DNA of 41,526 nucleotides from NCBI GenBank assembly GCA_017445385.1, contig JAFSUG010000019.1, positions 1 through 41,526 of the forward strand, written 5' to 3'. Numbering within the stretch: position 1 is the stretch's first letter; every line of letters starts with the position of its first letter. A program made the translations under genes and the position numbers. Source of the stretch: Oscillospiraceae bacterium. Its GTDB lineage: Bacteria > Bacillota > Clostridia > Oscillospirales > Oscillospiraceae. The notes beneath the pieces were generated by a model. It saw only the letters and a list, made by a program, of their open reading frames with translations, made no database searches and had not been told where the DNA came from. Shown piece after piece: positions 21,705-30,508 of the stretch.

Positions 21705-23540
21705 TTATTCAACCGTTACGCTCTTTGCGAGGTTTCTGGGTTTATCAATATCGCAGCCTTTTTGCAGGGCAACGTAGTAGGCAAACAGCTGCAGCGGCAC
21801 AACGCCGAGCGACGGCAGGAACATTTCCTCCGTATCGGGCACAACGAGAACGCCGTTTGCGTTCTTGCGCATGGCTTCGGCGTTGCTTTCTGTTGTCAGC
21901 GCCAGCACATCCGCGCCGCGCGCGCATACCTCAACAACGTTGCTCATCGCCTTATCGAACAGCGGCCCGTAAAGTCCCAGCGCAAGCACGAGCGTGCCGT
22001 CCTCAATGAGCGAAATCGTGCCGTGTTTCAGCTCGCCCGATGCGTATGCCTCGGAGTGGATGTAGGAAATCTCCTTCAGCTTCAGCGAGCCCTCCAGCCC
22101 GAGCGCGTAGTCCAGATTCCGCCCGATGAAAAATACGGAGTTGTGGTTAAAGTACTTCGATGCGTAATACTGGATCTCTTCTTTGTGCTCCAGAACGTGC
22201 TCCAGCTTTTCCGGGATCGTTTGCAGCTCTTTTGAAAGCGCGGCAAGCCGCTCTTTTGTGATCGTGCCGAGCAGATCGGCAAAATGGAGCGTGATCAGAT
22301 CGAGCAAAATCAGCTGCGTGGAGTATGCCTTCGTTGTTGCAACGGCAATCTCGGGGCCTGCCCAGGTGTACAGCACGTCGTCCGATTCGCGCGCGATTGA
22401 GCTGCCCACAACGTTCACGATGGAAAGGATTCGCGCGCCGCGCGCTTTCGCTTCGCGCAGCGCCGCCATCGTATCAAGCGTTTCGCCGGACTGGCTGATG
22501 ATGATCACAAGCGTTTTGCCATCGATGATCGGGTCGCAGTAGCGGAATTCCGATGCAAGCTGCACCTCCACCGGGATGCGCAGCAGCTTTTCCATGTTGT
22601 ATTTGCCAACCATGCCCACGTGGTACGATGAGCCGCAGGCAACGATGTAGAGGCGGCTCATCTCGCGAAGCTCCTCGGCTGTGATGGAAAGGCCGTCCAG
22701 ATTGATGCGCCCATCCTTGATGCGCGGCGCAATCGTGCGGCGCAGCGCGTCCGGCTCTTCCATGATTTCTTTATACATAAAGTGCGCGTAGCCGCCCTTT
22801 TCCGCCGCTGAGATCTCCCAGTCAATCGTATGATGCGCCTTTTCAATCGGATCGCCAAGCGCGTTGTAAACCTGGATGCGGTCGCCGGTCAGCAGCGCAA
22901 CCTCGCCGTCGTCCATGTAGGAAACCTCGCGCGTGTGGCGGATGATGGCGGTCGCGTCCGATGCGATGAACGCGCAGCCCTCGCCGTAGCCGAGCAGCAG
23001 CGGCGCGTCCTTGCGCGCGGCAATGATCTGATTCGGCTTATCGGCGCAGAGAATGCCGAGCGCGTATGCGCCCTCGATGCGGTGCAGAACCTTATACACC
23101 GCCTGGAAAATGTCGCTCGTCTTGCGGTAGTAATATTCCAGCAGCTGCGCAACAACCTCGCTGTCGGTTTCGGAGGCGAATTTTACGCCCTTTTCGGTCA
23201 GCATTTCCTTGATTTCCGCGTAGTTTTCAATGATGCCGTTATGTACGAGCGCGATGCGCCCGTCCTGGCTTACGTGGGGGTGGGAGTTTACGTCGTTCGG
23301 CTCGCCGTGCGTTGCCCAGCGCGTATGACCGATGCCGAACGTACCCGGCAGGTCTGCGCCGTCATGCGTTTTTTCCATCAGATTGGAAAGACGGCCTTTG
23401 GTCTTTGCGATCTGCAATTCGCCGCTTGCGCCCACGCAGATGCCTGCCGAGTCATAGCCGCGATATTCCAGCCGCGCAAGACCATCCAGTAAAATCGGGG
23501 CGGCTTGCTCCTTTCCCACGTACCCAACAATTCCGCACAT
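21705..23540 (-). CDS. glmS: Glutamine-fructose-6-phosphate aminotransferase (isomerizing)
   Basis: 611 aa, normal length. It starts MCGIVGYVG, with Cys2 the glutaminase nucleophile after Met removal, followed by RLEYRGYDSAGI, GIGHTRWATHG and a C-terminal pair of SIS domains (IVACGSSYHVG, SQSGETLDT) ending NLAKSVTVE. It makes glucosamine-6-phosphate for peptidoglycan. The start at 23540 lies behind AGGAGG. Expression is under control of the ribozyme in its leader, which is activated by the enzyme product. Confidence 0.97.
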   Translation of the reverse strand: MCGIVGYVGKEQAAPILLDGLARLEYRGYDSAGICVGASGELQIAKTKGRLSNLMEKTHDGADLPGTFGIGHTRWATHGEPNDVNSHPHVSQDGRIALVHNGIIENYAEIKEMLTEKGVKFASETDSEVVAQLLEYYYRKTSDIFQAVYKVLHRIEGAYALGILCADKPNQIIAARKDAPLLLGYGEGCAFIASDATAIIRHTREVSYMDDGEVALLTGDRIQVYNALGDPIEKAHHTIDWEISAAEKGGYAHFMYKEIMEEPDALRRTIAPRIKDGRINLDGLSITAEELREMSRLYIVACGSSYHVGMVGKYNMEKLLRIPVEVQLASEFRYCDPIIDGKTLVIIISQSGETLDTMAALREAKARGARILSIVNVVGSSIARESDDVLYTWAGPEIAVATTKAYSTQLILLDLITLHFADLLGTITKERLAALSKELQTIPEKLEHVLEHKEEIQYYASKYFNHNSVFFIGRNLDYALGLEGSLKLKEISYIHSEAYASGELKHGTISLIEDGTLVLALGLYGPLFDKAMSNVVEVCARGADVLALTTESNAEAMRKNANGVLVVPDTEEMFLPSLGVVPLQLFAYYVALQKGCDIDKPRNLAKSVTVE

Positions 23541-23599
23541 AAATAAAAAACCTCCTGTAACTCTGTAAAGCGGCGTTTTACCGCTTCGGTTTCCACAAA

Positions 23600-23771
23600 T
23601 GGACAGAGCTACAGCAGGGTCTTCCCATCCGGTCGCAGTCTTTTGTTTTGCGGTTGCCCGCATATTTGTGATCTGCGTTACACAGCCGGAGCCGCGGGAG
23701 CACATCCGCCGAATTTTCGATCGTACTCCACCTCGTTATCCCGGACGAAGCCGGGCACATGGCGCTTTGTT
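23600..23771 (-). ncRNA. glmS ribozyme: glmS ribozyme/riboswitch
   Basis: Read on the minus strand, the glmS leader contains the conserved blocks in order: AGCGCC (23761-23766), ACGAGGTGGAGT, ATCGAAAATTCGGCGGATG, CTCCCG and AACCGCA. These match the core of the glmS self-cleaving ribozyme, which uses glucosamine-6-phosphate as cofactor. By homology, cleavage is between A at 23766 and G at 23765. The 3' boundary is approximate. Confidence 0.93.
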
Positions 23772-23813
23772 CAGTTGTCTGTCCCTTGTGGATTTCAAAC
23801 CCACTGCTGCTTG

Positions 23814-23842
23814 ATTATACAATACATTTTCATTTTATACAA
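23814..23842 (-). promoter_or_regulatory. Sigma-A promoter for glmS
   Basis: On the minus strand TTGTAT (23837-23842), 17-base spacer, TATAAT (23814-23819), about 45 bases upstream of the ribozyme cleavage site. Confidence 0.8.
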
Positions 23843-23869
23843 GAGATATTTTTTTTGTGTATATGGACA

Positions 23870-23914
23870 AAAATCCCTGCATCCCAAGGGCCGCCCTTCG
23901 GATGCAGGGATTTT
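23870..23914 (-). terminator. Terminator after the lipoprotein gene
   Basis: A 15-base stem (23870-23884 / 23900-23914) with a further inner pairing in the loop. On the minus strand it is followed by a T run, and it separates the lipoprotein gene from the glmS promoter. Confidence 0.85.
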
Positions 23915-23921
23915 GCTCGAA

Positions 23922-24326
23922 TCAATATCCGTAGGTCACAACTTCCCAGTCGGTGCCGTTTTCGCTGCCGAGATAGAATTCCCAAGTGTATTCCGTATCC
24001 GGCTCCCATGCGCCGCCGCCGTCTTTCGGGGAGCGGAAGGAAGAACCGAACACCATGCAGTTGTTGTAATCGCCCAAGCCGAGCGAGGCGATATATGCAA
24101 GATCCGCGCCGCTTCGCTCATCGCCGAGGTAGGTCAGCGAGTGCAGCTCGCAGTCGCCCTCGAAGCCGTCGATCGTTTTCTCAATCAGCTTTGCTGCCTC
24201 GGCAAGCTGCTCTTTTGTGTACATCTCGGATTCACCGTAATCCACCGTAACGGCGGGCTTTGCGCCGCAAGCTGCCAGCGAAAGCAGCATCACGGCCGCA
24301 AGGATCAGTGCAAGTGTTTTTTTCAT
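23922..24326 (-). CDS. Small lipoprotein of unknown function
   Basis: 134 aa. A signal peptide with lipobox LAAC (residues about 17-20) is followed by an acidic, Tyr/Trp-rich domain with no family I recognise (TVDYGESEMYTKEQLAEA and WEFYLGSENGTDWEVV). It is likely lipid-anchored outside the membrane. It starts 3 bases after the dprA stop, with AGGAGG inside the end of dprA, so it is the last gene of the helicase-dprA operon. Confidence 0.8.
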   Translation of the reverse strand: MKKTLALILAAVMLLSLAACGAKPAVTVDYGESEMYTKEQLAEAAKLIEKTIDGFEGDCELHSLTYLGDERSGADLAYIASLGLGDYNNCMVFGSSFRSPKDGGGAWEPDTEYTWEFYLGSENGTDWEVVTYGY

Positions 24327-24329
24327 TGT

Positions 24330-25184
24330 TCAGACCTCCTGTTTATTCATGCGGATCGGCTCTGCGCCGCGCGCGATCAGCGCGTTTGCGCCGTCGGAGC
24401 CGTCGTCAAATACGTAAAGCGGCGAATAGCCCTCACGCAGGTTCTCCGTTGAGCCCTGCCACGTTCCGCCGCGCCCTGCCGTGCACTGCGCAACGAACGT
24501 CTTTTCGCCGAGCGCGTGGATCACTCGATTGCGCGATAGCGCACGCGGGATTGAGAACGGCAGATCATAGCCGAGCTCGCTCAGATAGAGTACGTTTGTA
24601 TGCTCGGGGCAGCTTGAAAGCTGCTCCGGCGTGCAGACGATCACACTGCCGCCATGCGAGAGGCACGCCTCCTGCGCCGTGCGGTCTGCGCCGGCAGCGC
24701 CGCCCGATACGAGCGCATAGCCGCGCTCTGCCGCGCGGATGCCGATACGCTCGGCAAAAATGCGGTTTTTCGGCAGCAACGCGCGCGAGCCCACAAGCGC
24801 GATGCGCGGCAGCTGCAAAATCGAAAGATCGCCCTTTGCAAACAGCGCCGGCGGCGTATGCGCGCCGAGCCGCCGCAGCGCGGCAGGGTACTGCTCGGAG
24901 CGGACAGTCAGCGTGGTGACGTTCTGCCGCTCGCCTTCTAAAAGATATGCGCTGCAAAGCTCCTCGCGCGAAAGCAGCTTAACGAGCCGCGCCGATTGCT
25001 CTAGCGTAAAGCCGAGCGTGTAAAGCGCGGCATCCGTCAGCTCGCCGATCGGATCGCGCGCGCGGCTTCTCATCAGCCGAACGCGCTTTGCTGTTTGCGC
25101 GAATTGATAAGCTGTCAGAATGGGCGCCTGCATCTGCCCGAGCGGACAGGTCAGCATCAGGACGCCTGTTTCGGCGGCGGTCAT
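24330..25184 (-). CDS. dprA: DprA/Smf-like DNA-processing protein
   Basis: 284 aa, Rossmann fold of the DprA family: LVGSRALLPKN, then VSGGAAGADRTAQEACL and a C-terminal SRNRVIHALGEKTFVAQ with GGTW. DprA binds single-stranded DNA and loads RecA in transformation. The central GID found in canonical DprA reads GAD here, and no C-terminal winged-helix domain is seen, so it is a shorter, divergent member. The start is fixed by an ATGA overlap with the helicase gene. Confidence 0.82.
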   Translation of the reverse strand: MTAAETGVLMLTCPLGQMQAPILTAYQFAQTAKRVRLMRSRARDPIGELTDAALYTLGFTLEQSARLVKLLSREELCSAYLLEGERQNVTTLTVRSEQYPAALRRLGAHTPPALFAKGDLSILQLPRIALVGSRALLPKNRIFAERIGIRAAERGYALVSGGAAGADRTAQEACLSHGGSVIVCTPEQLSSCPEHTNVLYLSELGYDLPFSIPRALSRNRVIHALGEKTFVAQCTAGRGGTWQGSTENLREGYSPLYVFDDGSDGANALIARGAEPIRMNKQEV

Positions 25185-26401
25185 CTGCGCCGCCGCGGCG
25201 GAGCGGCAGGTTTGCGGATCTCCGCCTCTTTCAGCGTGCCGTCGTCTGCAAATTCCATCGGCTTTACGGTGAAATTGCAGTATTTGCAGATCTCGTCAAG
25301 CTTCGCCTTTTCCGGGAAGCTGCCGAGAATGCTCCATGCAACGCCCTTGCGCCGTGCGCGTCCCGTGCGCCCGATACGGTGAACGTAGTATTCGTTCTCC
25401 TCCGGCACGTCGAAATTGATTACGCAGTCCACGTCCTCAACGTCGATGCCGCGCGAAGCAACGTCCGTTGCAACGAGGATCGGCAGCTTGCCGTCGCGGA
25501 ACGTTTTCATCGTTTTTTCGCGCGTCTGCTGGCGAATATCGCCGTGCAGGCAGTCGGCGTTGAGCCCTGCGCGTTTCAGTTCATCGCAAAGCCGCTGGCA
25601 CATCACCTTTGTATTGCTGAAAAGAATGATGCGCTCCCAGCCGCAGGCTTTAATCAGCTGCAGCGTGGCTGCCGTCTTTTCAAGCTGCGGAACCTGCATG
25701 GAATACTGGTCGATATCCGGGCGCTCCTGCGCCTCGGCTTTTACCGTGATCTCCACCTCGTCGCGCTGGTACATCCAGCTCACGGTCATCACTTCGTCGG
25801 AAATCGTCGCGGAAAAGAGCCCCAAATGCTTTTTCGGGTGCGTTTGCCCGCAAACGGTTACCGGCTGCAGGATTTTGATGCGGTCAAGAATCTTCGTTAC
25901 GTCCTTGAAAAAGCCCATGTCGAGCATGCGGTCGGCTTCATCCAGAACAACGGAGTGAATTTTGTCCAGCCGCAGGTTTTTGCGGTTGTAGTGATCCATC
26001 AGCCGCCCCGGCGTCGCAACAACGATTTGCGGCTTCTTTTGCAGGTTTTTCACCTGCTTGTCGATTTGCTGACCGCCGTATACAACCGCAACGCGCACGC
26101 TGTCGCGGAAGGCAAGCAGTCCGCGCAGCTCATCGCAGATCTGAATTGCCAGCTCGCGCGTCGGCGCAAGCACGAGCGCCTGCAAATCGTCGCTCTGCGG
26201 ATCGATGTGCTCGATCATCGGAATGCCGAAGGCAAAGGTCTTGCCCGTGCCGGTTGGCGCTTTGGCAAGCATATCCTTCCACTGCATCAGATGCGGAATC
26301 GCTTCCGCCTGTACCTTTGTTGGGTAGCCGTAGCCCTTTTGATCGAGCGCTTTTAAAAGATCCTCGCTCAGTCCGAGATCCCGGAATGTCAAATCATCCA
26401 T
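25181..26401 (-). CDS. DEAD-box RNA helicase
   Basis: 406 aa. Motif I APTGTGKT at 48-55, Ia PTREL, Ib TPGR, motif II DEAD at 154-157, and C-terminal VATDVASRGIDVEDVD and HRIGRTGRARRKG. It ends in an Arg-rich tail. It unwinds RNA duplexes, probably in ribosome assembly or mRNA turnover. The start MDDLTFRDLG at 26401 follows AAAGGAC; the longer reading has a non-family N-terminus. Confidence 0.94.
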   Translation of the reverse strand: MDDLTFRDLGLSEDLLKALDQKGYGYPTKVQAEAIPHLMQWKDMLAKAPTGTGKTFAFGIPMIEHIDPQSDDLQALVLAPTRELAIQICDELRGLLAFRDSVRVAVVYGGQQIDKQVKNLQKKPQIVVATPGRLMDHYNRKNLRLDKIHSVVLDEADRMLDMGFFKDVTKILDRIKILQPVTVCGQTHPKKHLGLFSATISDEVMTVSWMYQRDEVEITVKAEAQERPDIDQYSMQVPQLEKTAATLQLIKACGWERIILFSNTKVMCQRLCDELKRAGLNADCLHGDIRQQTREKTMKTFRDGKLPILVATDVASRGIDVEDVDCVINFDVPEENEYYVHRIGRTGRARRKGVAWSILGSFPEKAKLDEICKYCNFTVKPMEFADDGTLKEAEIRKPAAPPRRRR

Positions 26402-26433
26402 TTTTTTCAGTCCTTTTGGTTTTTCCGCCGTAC

Positions 26434-26462
26434 AGTATAGCAGAAATCGCCCCCATAAGCAA
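26434..26462 (-). promoter_or_regulatory. Promoter for the DEAD helicase operon
   Basis: On the minus strand TTGCTT (26457-26462), 17-base spacer, TATACT (26434-26439), 33 bases before the start codon. Confidence 0.7.
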
Positions 26463-26467
26463 CCGCC

Positions 26468-26506
26468 TTGCAATTTCTTTCGCCGTATTGTATCATAAAT
26501 ACAATA
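26468..26506 (+). promoter_or_regulatory. Promoter for thyA-folA with palindrome over the -10
   Basis: TTGCAA (26468-26473), 17-base spacer, TATCAT (26491-26496). A perfect palindrome TATTGTAT-N5-ATACAATA (26486-26506) covers the -10 and start region and could be an operator. Confidence 0.65.
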
Positions 26507-26526
26507 TGAAAAACGGAGGCGCGGCT

Positions 26527-27357
26527 ATGAGCAGAGCAGACGAGATCTATCGGCAAAACTGCCTCGATATTTTGGAAAACGGCGTTTGGGATACCGACCG
26601 CGAAGTGCGTCCGCGCTGGGAGGATGGTACGCCGGCGCATACGGTAAAAAAATTCGGCGTTGTCAACCGCTATAATCTTGCGGAGGAATTTCCGATCATG
26701 ACGCTGCGCCGCACCTACTGGAAATCCGCTATAGATGAGCTGCTTTGGATCTGGCAGAAAAAATCCAACGACGTTCACGAGCTGCACAGCCACATCTGGG
26801 ACAGCTGGGCGGATGAAAACGGCACGATCGGCAAGGCATACGGCTATCAGCTCGGCGTGAAGCACGTTTACCCCGAGGGCGAGTTCGACCAGGTTGACCG
26901 CGTGCTGTACGATTTGAAGCACAACCCCACCAGCCGCCGCATCTTAACGAACATCTATACGTTTGCCGATCTGCATGAGATGGGGCTTTATCCCTGCGCG
27001 TATTCGATGACGTTCAACGTCACGGGCAACAAGCTCAACGCGATTCTCAATCAGCGCAGCCAGGATATGCTCACTGCGAACAACTGGAACGTGACGCAGT
27101 ATGCCGTTTTGGTGCACATGCTGGCGCAGGTTTCGGGGCTTGAGGCAGGCGAGTTCGTCCACGTGATCGCCGATTGCCATATCTACGACCGCCACGTGGA
27201 GCTGGTCAAGAAAATGCTCGATAATCCGAGCTACGATGCGCCGGAATTCAAAATTGACCGTTCGGTTCAGGATTTCTACGATTTCACGGTGGATTCCTTC
27301 TCGTTTGAAAACTATCAGTATTCCAACCTGGATGAAAAAATCCCCGTTGCCATTTGA
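26527..27357 (+). CDS. thyA: Thymidylate synthase ThyA
   Basis: 276 aa. It methylates dUMP to dTMP using methylene-tetrahydrofolate, yielding dihydrofolate. The catalytic cysteine is Cys157 in YPCAYSMTF, where most ThyA have PCH; QRSQD (176-180) and Asn188 in NNWNVTQYA are the phosphate- and uracil-binding elements. The active-site variant points to a divergent ThyA group. GGAGG precedes the ATG. It is followed 8 bases later by folA, which recycles the dihydrofolate. Confidence 0.94.
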   Translation: MSRADEIYRQNCLDILENGVWDTDREVRPRWEDGTPAHTVKKFGVVNRYNLAEEFPIMTLRRTYWKSAIDELLWIWQKKSNDVHELHSHIWDSWADENGTIGKAYGYQLGVKHVYPEGEFDQVDRVLYDLKHNPTSRRILTNIYTFADLHEMGLYPCAYSMTFNVTGNKLNAILNQRSQDMLTANNWNVTQYAVLVHMLAQVSGLEAGEFVHVIADCHIYDRHVELVKKMLDNPSYDAPEFKIDRSVQDFYDFTVDSFSFENYQYSNLDEKIPVAI

Positions 27358-27365
27358 GGTGCGCT

Positions 27366-27860
27366 ATGAATTGTATTGTAAACGTTGATCAAAACTGGGG
27401 CATCGGCAAAAACGGAAAGCTGCTTGTGAATCTTTCCGCCGATCTGCGCCGCTTCCGCGAATTGACCGAGGGGAAAACCGTTCTGCTCGGGCTGAACACG
27501 ATCCAGACCTTTCCCGGCGCGAAGCCGCTGAAAAACCGCCGCAACGTTGTGCTGTCCTTTGCGCCGGTTGAGATCGAGGGCGCGGAAGTGGTTACGAGCA
27601 TGGAAGACGCGCTCAATGCCGTAAGGAACGATCCCGATGCGTGCGTAATCGGCGGCGCCAGCGTATACGAGCAGTTTTTGCCGTATTGCGACCGCGCGCA
27701 GATCACAAAAACGCTGCTCGATGGGGAAGCCGACCGCTTTTTCCCGAACCTCGACGCGATGGAGAATTGGGAAATCACCTGGCAGTCCGAAGTCCTCGAA
27801 GAAAACGGCGTGAAATTCCAGTATGTGGATTATGTAAACCACAACCCGAAACCGTTTTGA
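27366..27860 (+). CDS. folA: Dihydrofolate reductase
   Basis: 164 aa. It begins MNCIVNVDQNWGIGKNGKLL with the following SADLRRFRELTEGKTVLLG, and has VIGGASVYEQFLP near the C-terminus, all DHFR signatures. The usual L-P-W after the N-terminal G-x-x-x loop is replaced by LLVNL, so trimethoprim-pocket residues differ from E. coli. The start is the ATG with GAGGTG upstream. Paired with thyA as expected. Confidence 0.93.
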   Translation: MNCIVNVDQNWGIGKNGKLLVNLSADLRRFRELTEGKTVLLGLNTIQTFPGAKPLKNRRNVVLSFAPVEIEGAEVVTSMEDALNAVRNDPDACVIGGASVYEQFLPYCDRAQITKTLLDGEADRFFPNLDAMENWEITWQSEVLEENGVKFQYVDYVNHNPKPF

Positions 27861-27864
27861 ATGC

Positions 27865-27898
27865 AAAAAGGACTCCGTTTGGAAACGGAGTCCTTTTT
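27865..27898. terminator. Terminator between folA and the 50-aa gene
   Basis: A 16-base perfect stem (27865-27880 / 27883-27898) with A and T runs at the two ends, so it works in both directions. The stop of the converging small gene overlaps its last bases. Confidence 0.9.
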
Positions 27899-28049
27899 AT
27901 GCGTCCTCGCGCAGATACAGCTCCTCTGCGCGTTGCTGCGCCTCAATCAAGATGGAAAACGCTTTTTCGCTGTTGCCCAGCTCCAGCGCATCCGATGCGT
28001 CTGCGATTTTCGCAAACAGGTTAAAATACAGTTCCTTATAATCCGGCAT
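27897..28049 (-). CDS. 50-aa acidic helical protein of unknown function
   Basis: Reads MPDYKELYFNLFAKIADASD and then a second amphipathic helix ending AEELYLREDA. GGGAGG sits 6 bases before the ATG and the TAA lies in the folA terminator, which supports a real gene. The composition (two predicted helices, acidic, no Cys) gives no function. It sits directly downstream of the structured RNA candidate and its terminator. Confidence 0.72.
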   Translation of the reverse strand: MPDYKELYFNLFAKIADASDALELGNSEKAFSILIEAQQRAEELYLREDA

Positions 28050-28072
28050 AACAATTCCTCCCAAATAAAAAA

Positions 28073-28101
28073 GTGACGCAGCAAAGCCGCGTCACCGAAA
28101 A
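28073..28101 (-). terminator. Terminator of the small RNA
   Basis: On the minus strand GTGACGC and its inverse GCGTCAC (28073-28096 region) form a stem followed by six T, then the ribosome-binding site of the 50-aa gene. Confidence 0.75.
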
Positions 28102-28240
28102 ACGCAGCTCCCTGTTGTCACACAGCGTCTGATGCGCACAATAGGGCACATAGCCGGGTGGAGATGCGTTTTTACCATACACATCCCCGGCTATACAACC
28201 CCTATTCAATAGTGCGCTTTTTGCAAAACGCTGTGTGACA
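28073..28240 (-). ncRNA. Stand-alone structured small RNA candidate (possibly 6S-like)
   Basis: Read on the minus strand, a near-consensus promoter is followed at once by a 13-base closing stem (TGTCACACAGCGT with its inverse 100-plus bases later). Further nested stems follow: GCGCAC/GTGCGC, AATAGGG/CCCTATT, ATAGCCGGG/CCCGGCTAT and GATGTG/CGCATC. A separate GTGACGC-type hairpin with a run of T ends the unit at about 28073. The rod shape with closed ends, about 165 bases long, recalls 6S RNA, but I cannot confirm the family; it lacks SRP RNA and RNase P motifs. Confidence 0.6.
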
Positions 28241-28244
28241 TTAA

Positions 28245-28273
28245 CAATCTACCACGTTCCGACGAATTATGCA
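28245..28273 (-). promoter_or_regulatory. Promoter of the small RNA
   Basis: On the minus strand TTGCAT, a 17-base spacer and TAGATT, ending about six bases before the first base of the closing stem. Positions are accurate to a few bases. Confidence 0.65.
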
Positions 28274-28402
28274 AGCGGAATCGTTCGACAGGATTCGACA
28301 CGCGGAAAATGTGCGCGCGGCTATAGCGCCACCTTTTGGGGAGCTGTCGAGCGCAGCGAGACTGAGGGGGCGATATATGCAGGTGCAACTCCGGCGGACA
28401 AC
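28274..28402. other. Gene-free stretch with possible intergenic repeat
   Basis: No gene is supported here. The segment around 28330-28370 (CACCTTTTGGGGAGCTGTCG, then GAGCGCAGCGAGACTGAGGG) resembles a short intergenic repeat I associate with gut Clostridia genomes, but only one copy is in this window, so this is memory-based and weak. Confidence 0.35.
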
Positions 28403-28436
28403 AAAGCTCCGTTTTCCAAAAGGAAAACGGAGCTTT
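28403..28436 (-). terminator. Terminator after groEL
   Basis: A 15-base perfect stem (28403-28417 / 28422-28436) with a 4-base loop, 13 bases past the groEL stop. The T run on the minus strand is short. Confidence 0.8.
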
Positions 28437-28449
28437 TTCCGGCTTGAAC

Positions 28450-30117
<1,668 letters not shown>

Positions 30118-30390
30118 TTACTCGCAAACGGCGAGAATGTCGCCCATTTTCACGATCACGTATTCTGCGCCGTCGAGCTTCACTTCGGTGCCGGCGTACT
30201 TCGCCATGATGACCTTGTCACCCGGCTTTACAGTCATTTTAACGTCTTTGGTGCCTTCGCCGACGGCTACGACTTCGCTCATAACCGGCTTCTCCTTCGT
30301 TGCGGTGGAGAGAATGATGCCGGATGCGGTTGTCTCTTCGATTTCGATCGCCTTCAGAACGATGTTGTCGGCTGTGGGTTTGAGTTTCAT
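30118..30390 (-). CDS. groES: Co-chaperonin GroES
   Basis: 90 aa. It starts MKLKPTADNIVLKAIEIEE, has the mobile loop ETTASGIILS and the GDKVIMAKYAGTEVK strand. It caps GroEL. First gene of the heat-shock operon; AGGTAAT precedes the ATG. Confidence 0.97.
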   Translation of the reverse strand: MKLKPTADNIVLKAIEIEETTASGIILSTATKEKPVMSEVVAVGEGTKDVKMTVKPGDKVIMAKYAGTEVKLDGAEYVIVKMGDILAVCE

Positions 30391-30442
30391 ATGATTACCT
30401 CCAAATTCGTATGCAGCCGGAGCTGCGGATTTATGATCGGGA

Positions 30443-30469
30443 TTAGCACTCGGAGAGGTTGAGTGCTAA
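30443..30469. promoter_or_regulatory. CIRCE operator (HrcA binding site)
   Basis: TTAGCACTC-N9-GAGTGCTAA, a perfect match to the consensus, between the groES promoter and start codon. It predicts an HrcA repressor elsewhere in the genome. Confidence 0.97.
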
Positions 30470-30476
30470 CGTGTAT

Positions 30477-30505
30477 AATATAGCTAATAGAGCACATATT
30501 CGCAA
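30477..30505 (-). promoter_or_regulatory. groESL promoter
   Basis: On the minus strand TTGCGA (30500-30505), 17-base spacer, TATATT (30477-30482), directly upstream of CIRCE. Confidence 0.7.
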
Positions 30506-30508
30506 GCA

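Noticed and set aside
25088-26356. 422-codon plus-strand open reading opposite the DEAD helicase
   Set aside because: Antisense shadow; the minus strand carries all helicase motifs.
28073-28240. SRP RNA or RNase P RNA
   Set aside because: The GGAA-capped helix 8 motif of SRP RNA and the conserved P4 segments of RNase P RNA are absent.
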